A stretch of DNA of 64,000 nucleotides from NCBI GenBank assembly GCA_964517495.1, contig CAZFER010000018.1, forward strand, positions 1 through 64,000, read 5' to 3'. The DNA is from CAZFER01 sp964517495 (GTDB taxonomy: Bacteria > Hinthialibacterota > Hinthialibacteria > Hinthialibacterales > Hinthialibacteraceae). Shown here one piece after another: positions 1 to 9,206 of this stretch (positions are counted from its first letter, which is position 1; each line of letters opens with the position of its first letter). The translations under genes and the position numbers were made by a program. Below the pieces are notes generated by a model that did no database searches, had not been told where the DNA came from, and saw only the letters and a list, made by a program, of their open reading frames with translations.

Positions 1-218
1 AATATAAAGTCAAAAACACGAAATCTTAAAACAAGATATATTGTAGCTAAGCAGCACTCGGTTACAGTATATTGTCATCATGCCCCAAATCCATATTTTT
101 TTTCATAACTTTTGCAGATTTCGAACCCAACCCGGCGTAGCCGAAACCAAACAGGGGGTTCAATCGGACTCGATTCTGATCAAGAATAGTGGCATTAATG
201 AGAATCGAGGAGAATCCA

Positions 219-812
219 ATGGAAGAATTTCTGAAACGTCATGACGACAACATTCGAGGCGTGATTTCATGTTTTGATAGAATTATCATCACGGGAACAT
301 TCCCTGATATCTGTCATGCTGATGCGATGACTTCTCTTTTGTATCAAAAGAAGATCCGGATTTTCGACGACACTCGTTGGGCTGTGCCCCTTCGCGATGA
401 GATTCGCCAGAATGCGGAACGCTTGGCTCAGGAGAATGGATTGGAGATCGAGTTTGTACACAGCAAAAAGCATTTCTGACAGGAGGAACGTGTCAAAGAG
501 ATTACCAAACAACGAGGAAAGCATCCCGGTTTGGTGCATATATTTTTCGCGATGGAACCTTGCAGTTTATTCAAGCCCTGGCACAATAAGAAAACCAAGA
601 AAACATATTTGACATATCTCTCTCTGCTTGAAGCCATTAGCCAAGGAGGATACAATCAGAATGGATTGACCAACAAAATGGTGCGGAAAATTCTTACAAA
701 TAAGAGAGGATCTCAAATTTCCCGCTTGTTCAAACGCCTTCGCACACACGGAATCATCAAAAAGGTGGGAAGAACATACACGTATTATCTCACCAAACTT
801 GGACGAGAGTAG
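219..812 (+). pseudogene. Remnant of a widespread ~450-aa protein family (internal deletion plus in-frame stop)
   Basis: The start (MEEFLKRHDDNIRGVISCFD) resembles the opening of a multicopy bacterial family of unknown function, about 450 residues long, which I recall from many phyla. The frame continues through KHPGLVHIFFAMEPC, the family's conserved EPC block, then jumps to the family's C-terminal winged-helix-like block (GGYNQNGLTN, LFKRLRTHGIIKKVGRTYTY). About 300 central residues are missing. A TGA at 477-479 also interrupts the same frame, so the gene is broken twice. Start 219 is chosen over upstream codons because GAGGAG lies at 207-212 and the family begins here. Family identity is from memory; the two lesions are seen directly. 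Confidence 0.6.
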
Positions 813-1348
813 TAATGACAGCATTAAAACTACGGCGTATTGTCATAATTCCATCTTTAGCCGATTCGGTATGTTAGTTCAATGTAAGTTACATAAATTT
901 CCTGACCATTTTGAGCTCAATTTGCGTGATAAGAGACTAAAAATATAAATCAATGGTTTCTTTCAATTGGAACGATAAGCAACGAATCATTTTAACATTA
1001 GGCTAACTTGTTTTTAAACTCTTGACTTATGCTGGGTGAAGTTATGGTGAATTTCATGCGATTGCCCTGGTCCCATACCCTGTGTTGAGATGCAACAAAA
1101 ACACAGGATAATAATACCCATCCAGCTCTTGTTGAAACCGCATGCTTTGTTCATTTTTACCTCCCTGGCAGGATTGTGTTCTATTTTGTTTTACCATACA
1201 AAAAGATAGAAATCCAACCTGATTGATAACCAAAGTATGCACAACTATTCTATAGCCGTACCAATAAGTTATTTTTTTACGAAAAAATGCTTTTGTGAAG
1301 AATGTGCAACGAATTAAACAAGGTTTTGGAAAGGTTGAGGACTTTAAG
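813..1348. other. Intergenic stretch, no gene recognised
   Basis: About 540 bases between the broken gene and the FtsZ-like gene. An open frame on the minus strand here continues antisense through the FtsZ-like gene and has no recognisable protein features, so it is not called. I see no tRNA, terminator hairpin or clear promoter. Confidence 0.5.
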
Positions 1349-2245
1349 ATGATTGGATACAACATTCTTGTTATTGGCATTGGAAACCTGGGATGCCATG
1401 CGGTGGGTCGGTTGAGCCAGGAGCCATTGGGCGATATTGAATATATCGTCATGGATACACAGATGGACACGCTGCTCAATACCTGCCTATCTCGTAAATT
1501 GAACATTGGAACCCACTTGACGTTTGATCCAACAGACCACGTCACCCCCGAGATGGGCCAATTGGCCGCTATCAGTGAGCGAACCACACTTATCAATACC
1601 CTCAACAACGCCACTCTTGTTTTTCTGGTCACCGGCCTTGAGGACGGAACAGGAGCAGGGGCTACACCTTTTATCGCCACCCTTGCCAGAAGCCTCGGTA
1701 TATATTGCATTGTGATGGCCAGTATGCCACATACCCAAGACCCCGATCGAAAAAAAATTGCTCAAAGAAGCTATGAAATGTTACAAGAAAATACAGATGC
1801 ACTAATTACTCAACAATTGGAAGAATCTCATCATGAGCACAATGGCGTTATTGCCAAATATGGGATTCATGATTTGGCGGGATTGATTCTACGCCCTGGT
1901 CTGATCAACTTTAAATTTTCTGATATTCGATCGGTGTTTAATCAATCCAACGAAATCCACATAAGTATTGGTTATGGTTATGGGGCGGATCGTGTCGCAA
2001 TGGCATTCAAGCAAGCCGTCAACGCTTGGAGGTATGAGAAAAGACTTAAAACTGCCAAGAAAATCTTAATCGTTATTAATGCTACTCACCACGTGAGTTT
2101 GAACTGTATTCATAATTCCATTGAGCACTATATCACCCCTCAAGTCAACAATGATAATGGTATCTATTTGGCATGCGCGATCGATCCCACCATGCACAAT
2201 GAAATGAGAGTGACTATTTACTATGTTGATCCCATTTATCGGTAA
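1349..2245 (+). CDS. Divergent FtsZ/tubulin-like protein, 298 aa
   Basis: The protein has the FtsZ order of loops: a T1-like glycine loop (VIGIGNLGCHAVGRL, residues 8-22), a G-box-like GLEDGTGAGATP (96-107) and a T7-like RPGLINFKFSDIRSVF (182-197). In true FtsZ the G-box is GGGTGTG; here its first two glycines are Glu and Asp. The T3 region lacks the usual AGANPEVG. In T7 the Asp matching E. coli D212 is kept (D192), while the D209 position is Lys. The protein ends after the second domain, with no linker or C-terminal FtsA/ZipA-binding tail. Start ATG 1349 has GAGG at 1337-1340; a longer GTG start at 1295 is possible. Polymerisation and GTP use are doubtful from sequence. Confidence 0.75.
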   Translation: MIGYNILVIGIGNLGCHAVGRLSQEPLGDIEYIVMDTQMDTLLNTCLSRKLNIGTHLTFDPTDHVTPEMGQLAAISERTTLINTLNNATLVFLVTGLEDGTGAGATPFIATLARSLGIYCIVMASMPHTQDPDRKKIAQRSYEMLQENTDALITQQLEESHHEHNGVIAKYGIHDLAGLILRPGLINFKFSDIRSVFNQSNEIHISIGYGYGADRVAMAFKQAVNAWRYEKRLKTAKKILIVINATHHVSLNCIHNSIEHYITPQVNNDNGIYLACAIDPTMHNEMRVTIYYVDPIYR

Positions 2246-2331
2246 AGCCCCTTCCCCAAGGAATTCATACTATGACACCAGCGAGTGGACTGATGTTAAA
2301 TTCAAATTTGGATTGACCAAATTTTCATGTA

Positions 2332-2357
2332 CCCGGCTCTGCAGGAGCGTCGCCCTT
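2332..2357 (-). repeat. Short GC-rich palindromic repeat, family R2
   Basis: On the minus strand this reads AGGGCGACGCTCCTGCAGAG followed by CCGG, an imperfect palindrome (GCTC...GAGC). A related copy on the plus strand lies at 4271-4297 (AGGGCGAGGCTCCCACCAAG then CCG). It looks like a REP-type intergenic element; two copies are too few to define a family firmly. Confidence 0.4.
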
Positions 2358-2390
2358 CCTGGATTTCAAACCCACAACGTGTGGGTAAAT

Positions 2391-2430
2391 CATTAGTCCC
2401 AAAACTGGGAGGGATTAGGGAAGAGTTGAG
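2391..2430 (+). repeat. Dispersed ~40-bp repeat R1, copy a
   Basis: Diverged copy of a repeat built from an imperfect palindrome (TCCCAAAACTGGGAGGGA) followed by TTAGGGAAGAGTTGAG. Other copies are at 15867-15912, 20474-20517, 39574-39620 and 39643-39679. All are intergenic. Confidence 0.5.
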
Positions 2431-2521
2431 AATAAAACTGGGTAATTGAATGTATGCACTAAACTGTGTTCAGATGTTTTAAAGGAATTGACATTCAACA
2501 TTCCAGGACTTAACTTAATCT

Positions 2522-4153
2522 TCACCGATAAAGAATCGGGTTTTCTCGCCAATCTTTTTCTTTATCATGTGCCCATTCTTTAACCCGGGGACGGCGTTCG
2601 CGTAAACGGACAGATTCGATCCCCAGCCAATATCCTGTTGAAAGTTGGTTTTTCCCTGCGCATTCCAATCGAAGCGTATATTCACCCGGCTCAGGCCAGA
2701 AATCAAGCAGGTGGAATTCCCAATTGTCCGTTTCTTTTTGGTAGAAATCCATAACTCTGCCGATTTTCACACCATTTAAATAGGCCTGGTATTTTCCAAA
2801 GTCATAAGAGCGGGTCATGTTTAGCAGCAACCGAACCGGCTCTTTCTTCTCGACAGTAAATGGGATTTCTATCCATGCATCCTCTTCATCGGGTGGACGA
2901 TATAACAATTGGCCTTTGGGATAGGTAAACAGTTGTTGAACGGAGGCATCGCCGCTGCCGTAGTATTGTTCATCGTTGCATTCAGCAGCATATACAATAC
3001 GATCCAAACAAGGCAGAGTTCGTTCACGCGCGTGGGGAGCGCGGGCATCAAACGTTGGGGGGCCGGTTTGATACCAAAATGCGACGCTGGAATAATCATC
3101 TTGCCGTTCATTCCAACTGTTGGATTTGTAATCCGGATTTTCATCAGGGGAAATCCAGCCATAGTGTTCAATGGTGAATTTGATCTTTTCATTGAATACG
3201 ATAGGATCGTTGATATGCCAGCGATAGGCGCTGGTGTGGCCTCCCACAATTCCCCACTGGTCAAAATAGGGTGTACCGAAATATGGAGTGGAAGTGGTTT
3301 TCAGGCCCCAGGCGGAAAGGAAATAATCTTCTGTGCCGGTTCCCCATATGGATGCTTTTTCTTCGCCGTCGATGTAAATCTTCTCGTCGCCTTCCCCAAA
3401 CCATGAAGGGCTGCGAGTACGGACACTCAATACTGTGCCGATGTAATGGCCTTTGCCTTCGGTCTCCAATATCACATAATCACTGCCTTGCTCGACTGGA
3501 TACTCCTGTTTGTATTGGGCATAAAAGTAAGGTGTGTCCGGCGGGAGTTTTTCTTTTTTGATCCAGTCTATGTTGTAATAGAGGAGATTAATGTTTTTTT
3601 CACTTTGGTTGATGATTTCAATACGGATTGATTTTTGAAAGGGCATGTGCCAAAAGCAGTTATATGAATCAGCGTCTTCCACCACCACCGGCAGGCTAAT
3701 CACTTCACTGCGTTTGCCGAAACTATTGGCAAAAAAGTCACCCACAGGTGCTTCGACACCTGGGCGTTCATTGCCATCGTAATAGATTCTGAGCAACATT
3801 TCCTGGTGGTTGGCAGAACCATTTTTGGCCCAGGTATGGGGTTCAGGACCGAGGAAGGTCATCCAAATGTGAGTGATAATGCCAGGACCTTGGGCATCCA
3901 TCAGCACTTTGGTTTCGCCTGGAGGGACGTTTTTGTTATCCCAATTACTATTGGGATCAAATTCCCCCTGAGGATCATATTTCCCATCCGGACCGATTCG
4001 GTGGGTGGAAGTTTCTCGCATGCTTCGGCCATCAATGGGTTTTGCCAGGGTGCCCAAAAGGCTGTCTTGGGAGAAAGTGAGATTCGGGATTGATAATATG
4101 AGCGCGAGGGAGGCAATGATGAAGATTTGTGTTGTTGATCGTTTGAATACCAT
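2522..4153 (-). CDS. Exported GH172 (DUF2961) family glycoside hydrolase, 543 aa
   Basis: An N-terminal signal peptide (basic MVFKRSTTQ, then a hydrophobic stretch to about residue 28) is followed by a complete DUF2961 domain, now glycoside hydrolase family 172. Diagnostic blocks are GPGIITHIWMTF (near 89), GDFFANSFGK (near 138), FWHMPFQKSIRIEI (near 167) and IWGTGTEDYFLSAWG (near 269). GH172 enzymes act on fructofuranosides and arabinofuranosides; the catalytic pair is probably E254 (in GEGDE) and E275 (in GTGTEDY), 21 residues apart as in characterised members (inference). The C-terminal 120 residues look like the usual jelly-roll end. It is monocistronic and divergent from thrS. The substrate cannot be read from sequence. 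Confidence 0.85.
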   Translation of the reverse strand: MVFKRSTTQIFIIASLALILSIPNLTFSQDSLLGTLAKPIDGRSMRETSTHRIGPDGKYDPQGEFDPNSNWDNKNVPPGETKVLMDAQGPGIITHIWMTFLGPEPHTWAKNGSANHQEMLLRIYYDGNERPGVEAPVGDFFANSFGKRSEVISLPVVVEDADSYNCFWHMPFQKSIRIEIINQSEKNINLLYYNIDWIKKEKLPPDTPYFYAQYKQEYPVEQGSDYVILETEGKGHYIGTVLSVRTRSPSWFGEGDEKIYIDGEEKASIWGTGTEDYFLSAWGLKTTSTPYFGTPYFDQWGIVGGHTSAYRWHINDPIVFNEKIKFTIEHYGWISPDENPDYKSNSWNERQDDYSSVAFWYQTGPPTFDARAPHARERTLPCLDRIVYAAECNDEQYYGSGDASVQQLFTYPKGQLLYRPPDEEDAWIEIPFTVEKKEPVRLLLNMTRSYDFGKYQAYLNGVKIGRVMDFYQKETDNWEFHLLDFWPEPGEYTLRLECAGKNQLSTGYWLGIESVRLRERRPRVKEWAHDKEKDWRENPILYR

Positions 4154-4270
4154 TTTTATTCATCCATTCTTACTAGAATTTGCGTGTTAATTTAATGGCC
4201 TTATTCGATTTCTATTAGTATCACATAAAAAATTAAACTCATAGCCATACCCCCAATGCCATCAACGTAA

Positions 4271-4297
4271 TAGGGAGGGCGAGGCTCCCACCAAGCC
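4271..4297 (+). repeat. Short GC-rich palindromic repeat, family R2
   Basis: Second copy of the element at 2332-2357 in opposite orientation, lying in the divergent intergenic region between the GH172 gene and thrS. It reads AGGGCGAGGCTCCCACCAAG then CCG. Confidence 0.35.
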
Positions 4298-4406
4298 GTT
4301 TTCACCATAATTCAAACAGCCAACCTTTCTGCAAGGCGGGTGTAAACATTAATCCTGTGCTATTATTATTCAAATAATAAGAATCATTGTCATTTGGAGG
4401 TAAATT

Positions 4407-6254
4407 GTGTCCAGCCAGGAAGAAATCAAAAACAATGCAGAGGAATCTGTCCCAGAAGGATATGATCCAAAACTCTATAAAATCAGGCATTCTACGGCCC
4501 ATGTGATGGCCCAAGCTGTCCTTGAACGATATCCAGAAGCTAAATATGCCATTGGTCCACCAATCGAAAACGGTTTCTATTATGACTTCGAATTGCCGGA
4601 ACAACCCACCGATGAGGATCTGGAGTGGATCGAAAATCGCATGAAAGAAATCGTTAAAGGTGACCATCCCTTTAAAGTGCGGGAAGTTTCCGCGGATGAA
4701 GCACTTACTATCTTTCGAGATCAACCTTATAAACAAGAACTTATTCAGAATTTGCAGGAAGGTCAATATGACGAGTATGGAAACAAGTTGGAGCAAGGCG
4801 GAGATTCACGCATCACCATTTACGAACATGACACCTTTAAGGATCTTTGCCGCGGGCCTCATGTGGAAAGCACCAGGCAAATCCCTGCAAATGCTATAAA
4901 ACTGTTGAAAACTGCGGGAGCCTACTGGCGGGGAGACGAAAGAAATCCCATGCTGACCCGCATATATGGTACGGCATGGCAAAACAAAAACGAACTGAAA
5001 GATTATTTGCATCGCCTTGAAGAAGCCAAAAAACGCGACCATCGGCGCCTGGGACGTGAATTGGGACTGTTTTTTACCAGTGAATTGGTCGGCGCGGGGT
5101 TACCATTGCTTCAACCCAAAGGGGCAACCATACGGCGGCTGCTGGAAAACTTTATATTAGAACTGGAACGCAAGGCCGGCTATGTCCATGTCACCACACC
5201 CGCCTTGGCTAAAGTGGAATTATACAAAAAGTCAGGCCATTGGGACCATTATCATGAAGATATGTTTCCCCCCATCGAACTGGATAACGAAAGCCTTGTC
5301 CTGCGCCCAATGTGCTGCCCGCATCACATTCAAATTTATGCTTCAAGCAAACGCAGCTATCGTGAACTGCCGCATCGAATCGCTGAACTTGGTACCCAAT
5401 ACCGTTATGAACGTTCAGGCGCTGTCGGTGGTTTGTCCCGCGTGCGGGGCATGACCTTAAACGACGCTCACATCTTTTGCCGGCCCGATCAAATCAAGCA
5501 GGAATTCTCCAACGTAGTCCAGCTGGTGGAAAAAGCGTATAAATACCTTGGAATAACTGATTACAGTTACCGGCTTTCTTACCGTGATCCCGAAGACGAT
5601 ACTAAATATGTGAAGAACGACGCCATGTGGGAGATGGCTCAAGCCATGTTAAAAGAAGCCATGGACGAACTTGCGCTCCCTTATGTGGAAGCAGAAGGCG
5701 AAGCGGCCTTTTATGGGCCTAAGTTGGATATCCAATTGCGTGATACCCTGGGGCGTGAAGAAACCTACTCCACCATTCAGATTGATTTTCATCTCCCCAA
5801 TCAGTTTGAACTTGTCTACATAGCCGAAGATGGGCAGGAACATCGGCCTGTTATTATTCACCGAGGTGTTATTAGTACCATGGAACGCATGATGGCCTAC
5901 TTGATCGAATTATATGCTGGTGCGTTCCCCGTATGGCTTGCACCGGTTCAAGTTGTTATCATTCCCATCGCGGATTCACACATTGAGTATGCAGAAAAGT
6001 TGGCGCAACAATTAAGGGAAGACGATTTTCGGGTCGAAGTTGATGCCCGCTCCGAACGGATGAACGCAAAAATTCGAGACGCCCAATTACAAAAAATCCC
6101 TTATATGTTAGTCGTGGGAAAACGCGAGATGGAAAACGAAACCGTGTCAGTCCGCTTGCGAACAGAAGAGGATTTGGGAGCCAAACCGTTTACCGAATTC
6201 ATGGAAATATTGCGAACAGTGAATTTAAACAAATCACTTGAGCTTTTACCTTAA
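4407..6254 (+). CDS. thrS: Threonyl-tRNA synthetase lacking the TGS domain, 615 aa
   Basis: Class II synthetase that charges tRNA-Thr in the cytosol. The N2 editing domain is intact, with HSTAH near residue 28 and CRGPHV near 147 matching the E. coli H73/H77/C182/H186 site. The catalytic core keeps the zinc ligands: Cys in RPMCCPHH, His in NDAHIFC and His in IIHRGV. The anticodon-binding domain follows (WLAPVQVVIIP onward). The usual N-terminal TGS domain of about 60 residues is absent: the protein starts only about 25 residues before the editing domain. The GTG start at 4407 has GGAGG at 4396-4400. No T-box leader is evident in the 250 bases upstream. Confidence 0.97.
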   Translation: MSSQEEIKNNAEESVPEGYDPKLYKIRHSTAHVMAQAVLERYPEAKYAIGPPIENGFYYDFELPEQPTDEDLEWIENRMKEIVKGDHPFKVREVSADEALTIFRDQPYKQELIQNLQEGQYDEYGNKLEQGGDSRITIYEHDTFKDLCRGPHVESTRQIPANAIKLLKTAGAYWRGDERNPMLTRIYGTAWQNKNELKDYLHRLEEAKKRDHRRLGRELGLFFTSELVGAGLPLLQPKGATIRRLLENFILELERKAGYVHVTTPALAKVELYKKSGHWDHYHEDMFPPIELDNESLVLRPMCCPHHIQIYASSKRSYRELPHRIAELGTQYRYERSGAVGGLSRVRGMTLNDAHIFCRPDQIKQEFSNVVQLVEKAYKYLGITDYSYRLSYRDPEDDTKYVKNDAMWEMAQAMLKEAMDELALPYVEAEGEAAFYGPKLDIQLRDTLGREETYSTIQIDFHLPNQFELVYIAEDGQEHRPVIIHRGVISTMERMMAYLIELYAGAFPVWLAPVQVVIIPIADSHIEYAEKLAQQLREDDFRVEVDARSERMNAKIRDAQLQKIPYMLVVGKREMENETVSVRLRTEEDLGAKPFTEFMEILRTVNLNKSLELLP

Positions 6255-6296
6255 ATTCATTCAACCATTAAAACGAATATTCAGCCCAATAAATTC

Positions 6297-6340
6297 GGCA
6301 GCGGCCACTCGATAAGAGCAGCCGCTGCCAGTTTTCATTT
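6297..6340. terminator. Rho-independent terminator, thrS / MFS convergent
   Basis: GGCAGCGGC (6297-6305) pairs with GCCGCTGCC (6321-6329), followed on the plus strand by AGTTTTCATTT. It sits between convergent thrS and the MFS gene. Confidence 0.8.
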
Positions 6341-6355
6341 AATTCATTCCAACGT

Positions 6356-7516
6356 TTAATTTGCTGATGCTTCTGTTGCTGGCAGTGAGCCTAGCACAAA
6401 AGCAATCACAGCAAGAATGATGGCGGTAACCATTAATATCTTTAAACCATTTGCAACCGATTTCCCTTTCGCAAGGGTACCAATCCAAGCTGGGATGGTA
6501 CTGGCGCCTAGCAGGCCGATTCCAAAGATAATTCCAAAAACGGTTCCAAACTCAGATTGATCGAAGTGGGAGAAGGTCACGCCCACCGTGGTGGGGAAAA
6601 CCGGACCAAAGAAAAAGCCAGCAAAGCCGACCGCGATTCGTCCCATGCTTATTGATTTACTGGAAATCATCCAGAATATAATAATCGCGGACAGAATGGC
6701 AGAACCAGTTAAGACCACTCGTCCCCATGCAGTCAGATCAAACCAATCTTGAAGGCCGAACAACAAACGGCTGGCCATCATACACAGGAAAAAGATAGAC
6801 AATGTTCGTCCAGCCGCCGCATCATCGGCACCCAATTCTGATGCATAACTCGTAATCCAGGTCGCCATGGATACTTCCAAACCAATATAACAAAACAAGG
6901 TCAATGCCGCACACCAAGTGACCACTTGAGACAGAACTGATCCGACCATCGCTGCTTCAAACCCTTTCCCTGTTTGAGGGAATTGTCCAAACAACGGAAT
7001 AAGAAACAGGATTGCCGTAAAAGCAGCAATGATCATCAATGCTTTTTGCAAATCCATTTTTTCGAGCAACCAGGCACAAACGACTGGCAATAAAAAGGCA
7101 CCTAATCCGAAAAAGGTATTTCCTAAATTGCTCGCTCTTGCCTCATCCTCAAACAGGGAAGGAACCAGTGTGTTCCCACCGACATTGACGAATTGCCCGC
7201 CAATCCCAAGCAGAATACAGGCAATGATCGCCATGCTATATGATTTGGCCGTTCCCAGCAGGAAGACAGCGATTGCCGTTCCGATAAATCCAATGATAAT
7301 CGCCAATTGAAAGCCAATATTATCTTTAATAATCCCGGCGCCAATTGCCATGATGACCATGGTAAACTGAAGAACAGATACCAATTTCCCAAATTGTGCG
7401 TCATCGGCTCCGATTTTTGGAGTCAATTTTAATTTGATTGTCCCCAATACAGAAACCACCATACCGAACACAAATACACTAAATAGACCTGATGTTAATG
7501 CCACAGGATAATCCAT
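6356..7516 (-). CDS. MFS transporter, 386 aa
   Basis: Twelve hydrophobic segments spaced in two sixes across the whole length, with short loops and both ends probably cytoplasmic. The size and pattern fit the major facilitator superfamily, closest in feel to the FucP/NarK-like short transporters (for example GLGAFLLPVVCAWLLE and GFFFGPVFPTTVGVTF, a second-half GPxFPT motif common in sugar:H+ symporters). It acts in the cytoplasmic membrane. The substrate is unknown. The ATG start has a strong GAGGAGG Shine-Dalgarno (7526-7532 region, minus strand). It is transcribed alone, toward thrS. Confidence 0.85.
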   Translation of the reverse strand: MDYPVALTSGLFSVFVFGMVVSVLGTIKLKLTPKIGADDAQFGKLVSVLQFTMVIMAIGAGIIKDNIGFQLAIIIGFIGTAIAVFLLGTAKSYSMAIIACILLGIGGQFVNVGGNTLVPSLFEDEARASNLGNTFFGLGAFLLPVVCAWLLEKMDLQKALMIIAAFTAILFLIPLFGQFPQTGKGFEAAMVGSVLSQVVTWCAALTLFCYIGLEVSMATWITSYASELGADDAAAGRTLSIFFLCMMASRLLFGLQDWFDLTAWGRVVLTGSAILSAIIIFWMISSKSISMGRIAVGFAGFFFGPVFPTTVGVTFSHFDQSEFGTVFGIIFGIGLLGASTIPAWIGTLAKGKSVANGLKILMVTAIILAVIAFVLGSLPATEASAN

Positions 7517-7689
7517 TACTTGCCTCCTCTATGATTTAGATTGACAAATTTCAACTCCATCCCAGCCAAAACATTACATGATTAAGGGTATTCAGGAATT
7601 GAATATGTGTAGGCGGTGCGATTATACGATGTGAGCCATTGGCTTTCAACTCATACGGATGGATTTATTGGGGATTTCGTTGAAATTGA

Positions 7690-8730
7690 CTAATTAAGGT
7701 ATTGGTAAAGTGTATTTCGCTTGCGGGGAATGAATCCGGCATCCAATATAATTTTTTGAACCTCTTTTTCACTGCTGCAATTTTTTATCCCGGTGGCGGC
7801 GACCACGTTTTCTTCCATCATGGTTCCCCCCATGTCGTTTGCGCCATAAAAAAGCGCCATTTGACCAACCTGTTTTCCCTGAGTTATGAAGGAGGCTTGG
7901 ATATTGGGGACATTATCAAGATAAAGGCGGGCGATGGCCAGGGTTTTTAGATATTCAACCGCTCCCGCTTCGGGAACATCTTCCATTCGAGTGTGTTGTC
8001 CTTGAAAGGTCCACGGGATAAAGGCGGTAAAACCACCGGTGCGGTCTTGCAGAGATCGGATTAAATCCAGGTGTTCAACCCGTTCCTCATAAGTTTCAAT
8101 ATGGCCAAACATCATGGTAGCGGTGGTGCGCATGCCCAGTTTATGGGCTTCTTCGTGAACCGCCAGCCACTCATCAGTAAGGCATTTTCCGCGGGTAATC
8201 GCTTTACGTACCCGGTCACTCAAAATTTCCGCCCCACCACCTGGAATGGTGTCCAAACCAGCTTGCCGGAGCGAGTTTAGGACCTCGGAAATCGGCATTT
8301 TATAGAGTTTTGAAAAGAAGAAAATTTCAGGGGCAGAAAATGCGTGAAGATCGATTTCAAAACGTTTTTTAATCTCGCTTAGTAAGTCGCAATAATAAGA
8401 AAAGGGCAATTTGGGATGCAAACCACCCTGAAGCAATACTTGCGTACCGCCTTGATTGGTTAACTCTTCAATTTTGTTGAAGATCTCATCGTTGGGCAAC
8501 ACATAGCCTTCATCGTCTTTAACGGTGCGGTAAAAGGCGCAAAAATCGCAATGGGCGGCGCAAATATTTGAATAGTTTATATTTCGGTCGACGACATAAC
8601 TCACCACCTGCGGATCATTCAACTCCATCCGCACTTGATTGGCGCGTTCGCCAAGTTCCATTAAGTGGGTGGAATTAAACCATTCAACCGCTTGATCGAA
8701 TGGTATTCGTGTTGCTTGAATTGTACTCAA
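7690..8730 (-). CDS. mqnC: Dehypoxanthine futalosine cyclase (radical SAM), 346 aa
   Basis: Radical SAM enzyme of the futalosine route to menaquinone; it cyclises dehypoxanthine futalosine. The CxxxCxxC cluster motif is CAAHCDFC in a family-typical context (DRNINYSNICAAHCDFCAFY, near residue 50). Other MqnC signatures are LLQGGLHP, DTIPGGGAEIL, FIPWTFQGQHT and FYGANDMGGTMMEENVV. MqnC is preferred over CofH on these blocks. The start is TTG at 8730, with GAGG inside the last codons of the upstream lipoprotein gene, whose stop ends at 8736. The two are therefore translationally coupled. Other mqn genes are not in the window. Confidence 0.92.
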   Translation of the reverse strand: MSTIQATRIPFDQAVEWFNSTHLMELGERANQVRMELNDPQVVSYVVDRNINYSNICAAHCDFCAFYRTVKDDEGYVLPNDEIFNKIEELTNQGGTQVLLQGGLHPKLPFSYYCDLLSEIKKRFEIDLHAFSAPEIFFFSKLYKMPISEVLNSLRQAGLDTIPGGGAEILSDRVRKAITRGKCLTDEWLAVHEEAHKLGMRTTATMMFGHIETYEERVEHLDLIRSLQDRTGGFTAFIPWTFQGQHTRMEDVPEAGAVEYLKTLAIARLYLDNVPNIQASFITQGKQVGQMALFYGANDMGGTMMEENVVAATGIKNCSSEKEVQKIILDAGFIPRKRNTLYQYLN

Positions 8731-8735
8731 AAGGA

Positions 8736-9185
8736 TTACCTCATATTTTCAATGTCAGATAAAATCCATAAATTTAATCGGTTTATATTCATCACAATAT
8801 CGCGTTTTTCTTTTTTATAAACCGAATCCTGTGATGCGAGCAGCAAACGAAGAATGGCATCCTTCCATTCTTTTTGATTTGCCAAATGTTGACTTACTAA
8901 TATATTTGCTTCTCTATCCCAGGGGTGGTATTTCAATAATTCATACGCCCAGGATAAGTACGCGTCAGGATTCCCACGTTCTTTTGAGGTTTGCATCAAA
9001 TGGCGGATAACCTTAACGTCAAAAGGATCATCTTGATATAGACTATGGTAAATAGAATACGCCTGGTCAATGTTTCCGTGTTTTATTAGGCTTGCGGCTT
9101 TTGCTAGACGTTCATTCCGGCTTTCCCCGCATGCTGTTAATAAAACGAGTGGAATCAACAAAATGAATGATTTGATATTGGACAT
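8736..9185 (-). CDS. Small TPR-like lipoprotein
   Basis: MSNIKSFILLIPLVLLTACG is a lipoprotein signal peptide with lipobox LTAC. The mature part (about 130 residues) has tandem helical, TPR-like repeats: ASLIKHGNIDQAYSIYHSLY with DDPFD, and AYELLKYHPWDREANILVSQ. Function is unknown. It lies between the sugar transferase (stop ends at 9207) and mqnC (5-base gap) in one operon. A start four codons upstream (9197) is possible; neither has a clear Shine-Dalgarno, so translation may rely on coupling to the upstream gene. Confidence 0.7.
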   Translation of the reverse strand: MSNIKSFILLIPLVLLTACGESRNERLAKAASLIKHGNIDQAYSIYHSLYQDDPFDVKVIRHLMQTSKERGNPDAYLSWAYELLKYHPWDREANILVSQHLANQKEWKDAILRLLLASQDSVYKKEKRDIVMNINRLNLWILSDIENMR

Positions 9186-9206
9186 AACGCTAAGCATACA
9201 ATAAAT

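Noticed and set aside
477..479. In-frame TGA read as a recoded sense codon
   Set aside because: TGA ends several clearly intact genes here (the Dpm1-like, GalT-like, J-like and larB genes), and about 300 residues of the same gene are also missing, so it is a pseudogene.
1054..1710. 218-codon minus-strand open frame overlapping the FtsZ-like gene
   Set aside because: Mostly antisense to the FtsZ-like coding region, no Shine-Dalgarno and no recognisable protein features, whereas the plus strand shows FtsZ motifs.
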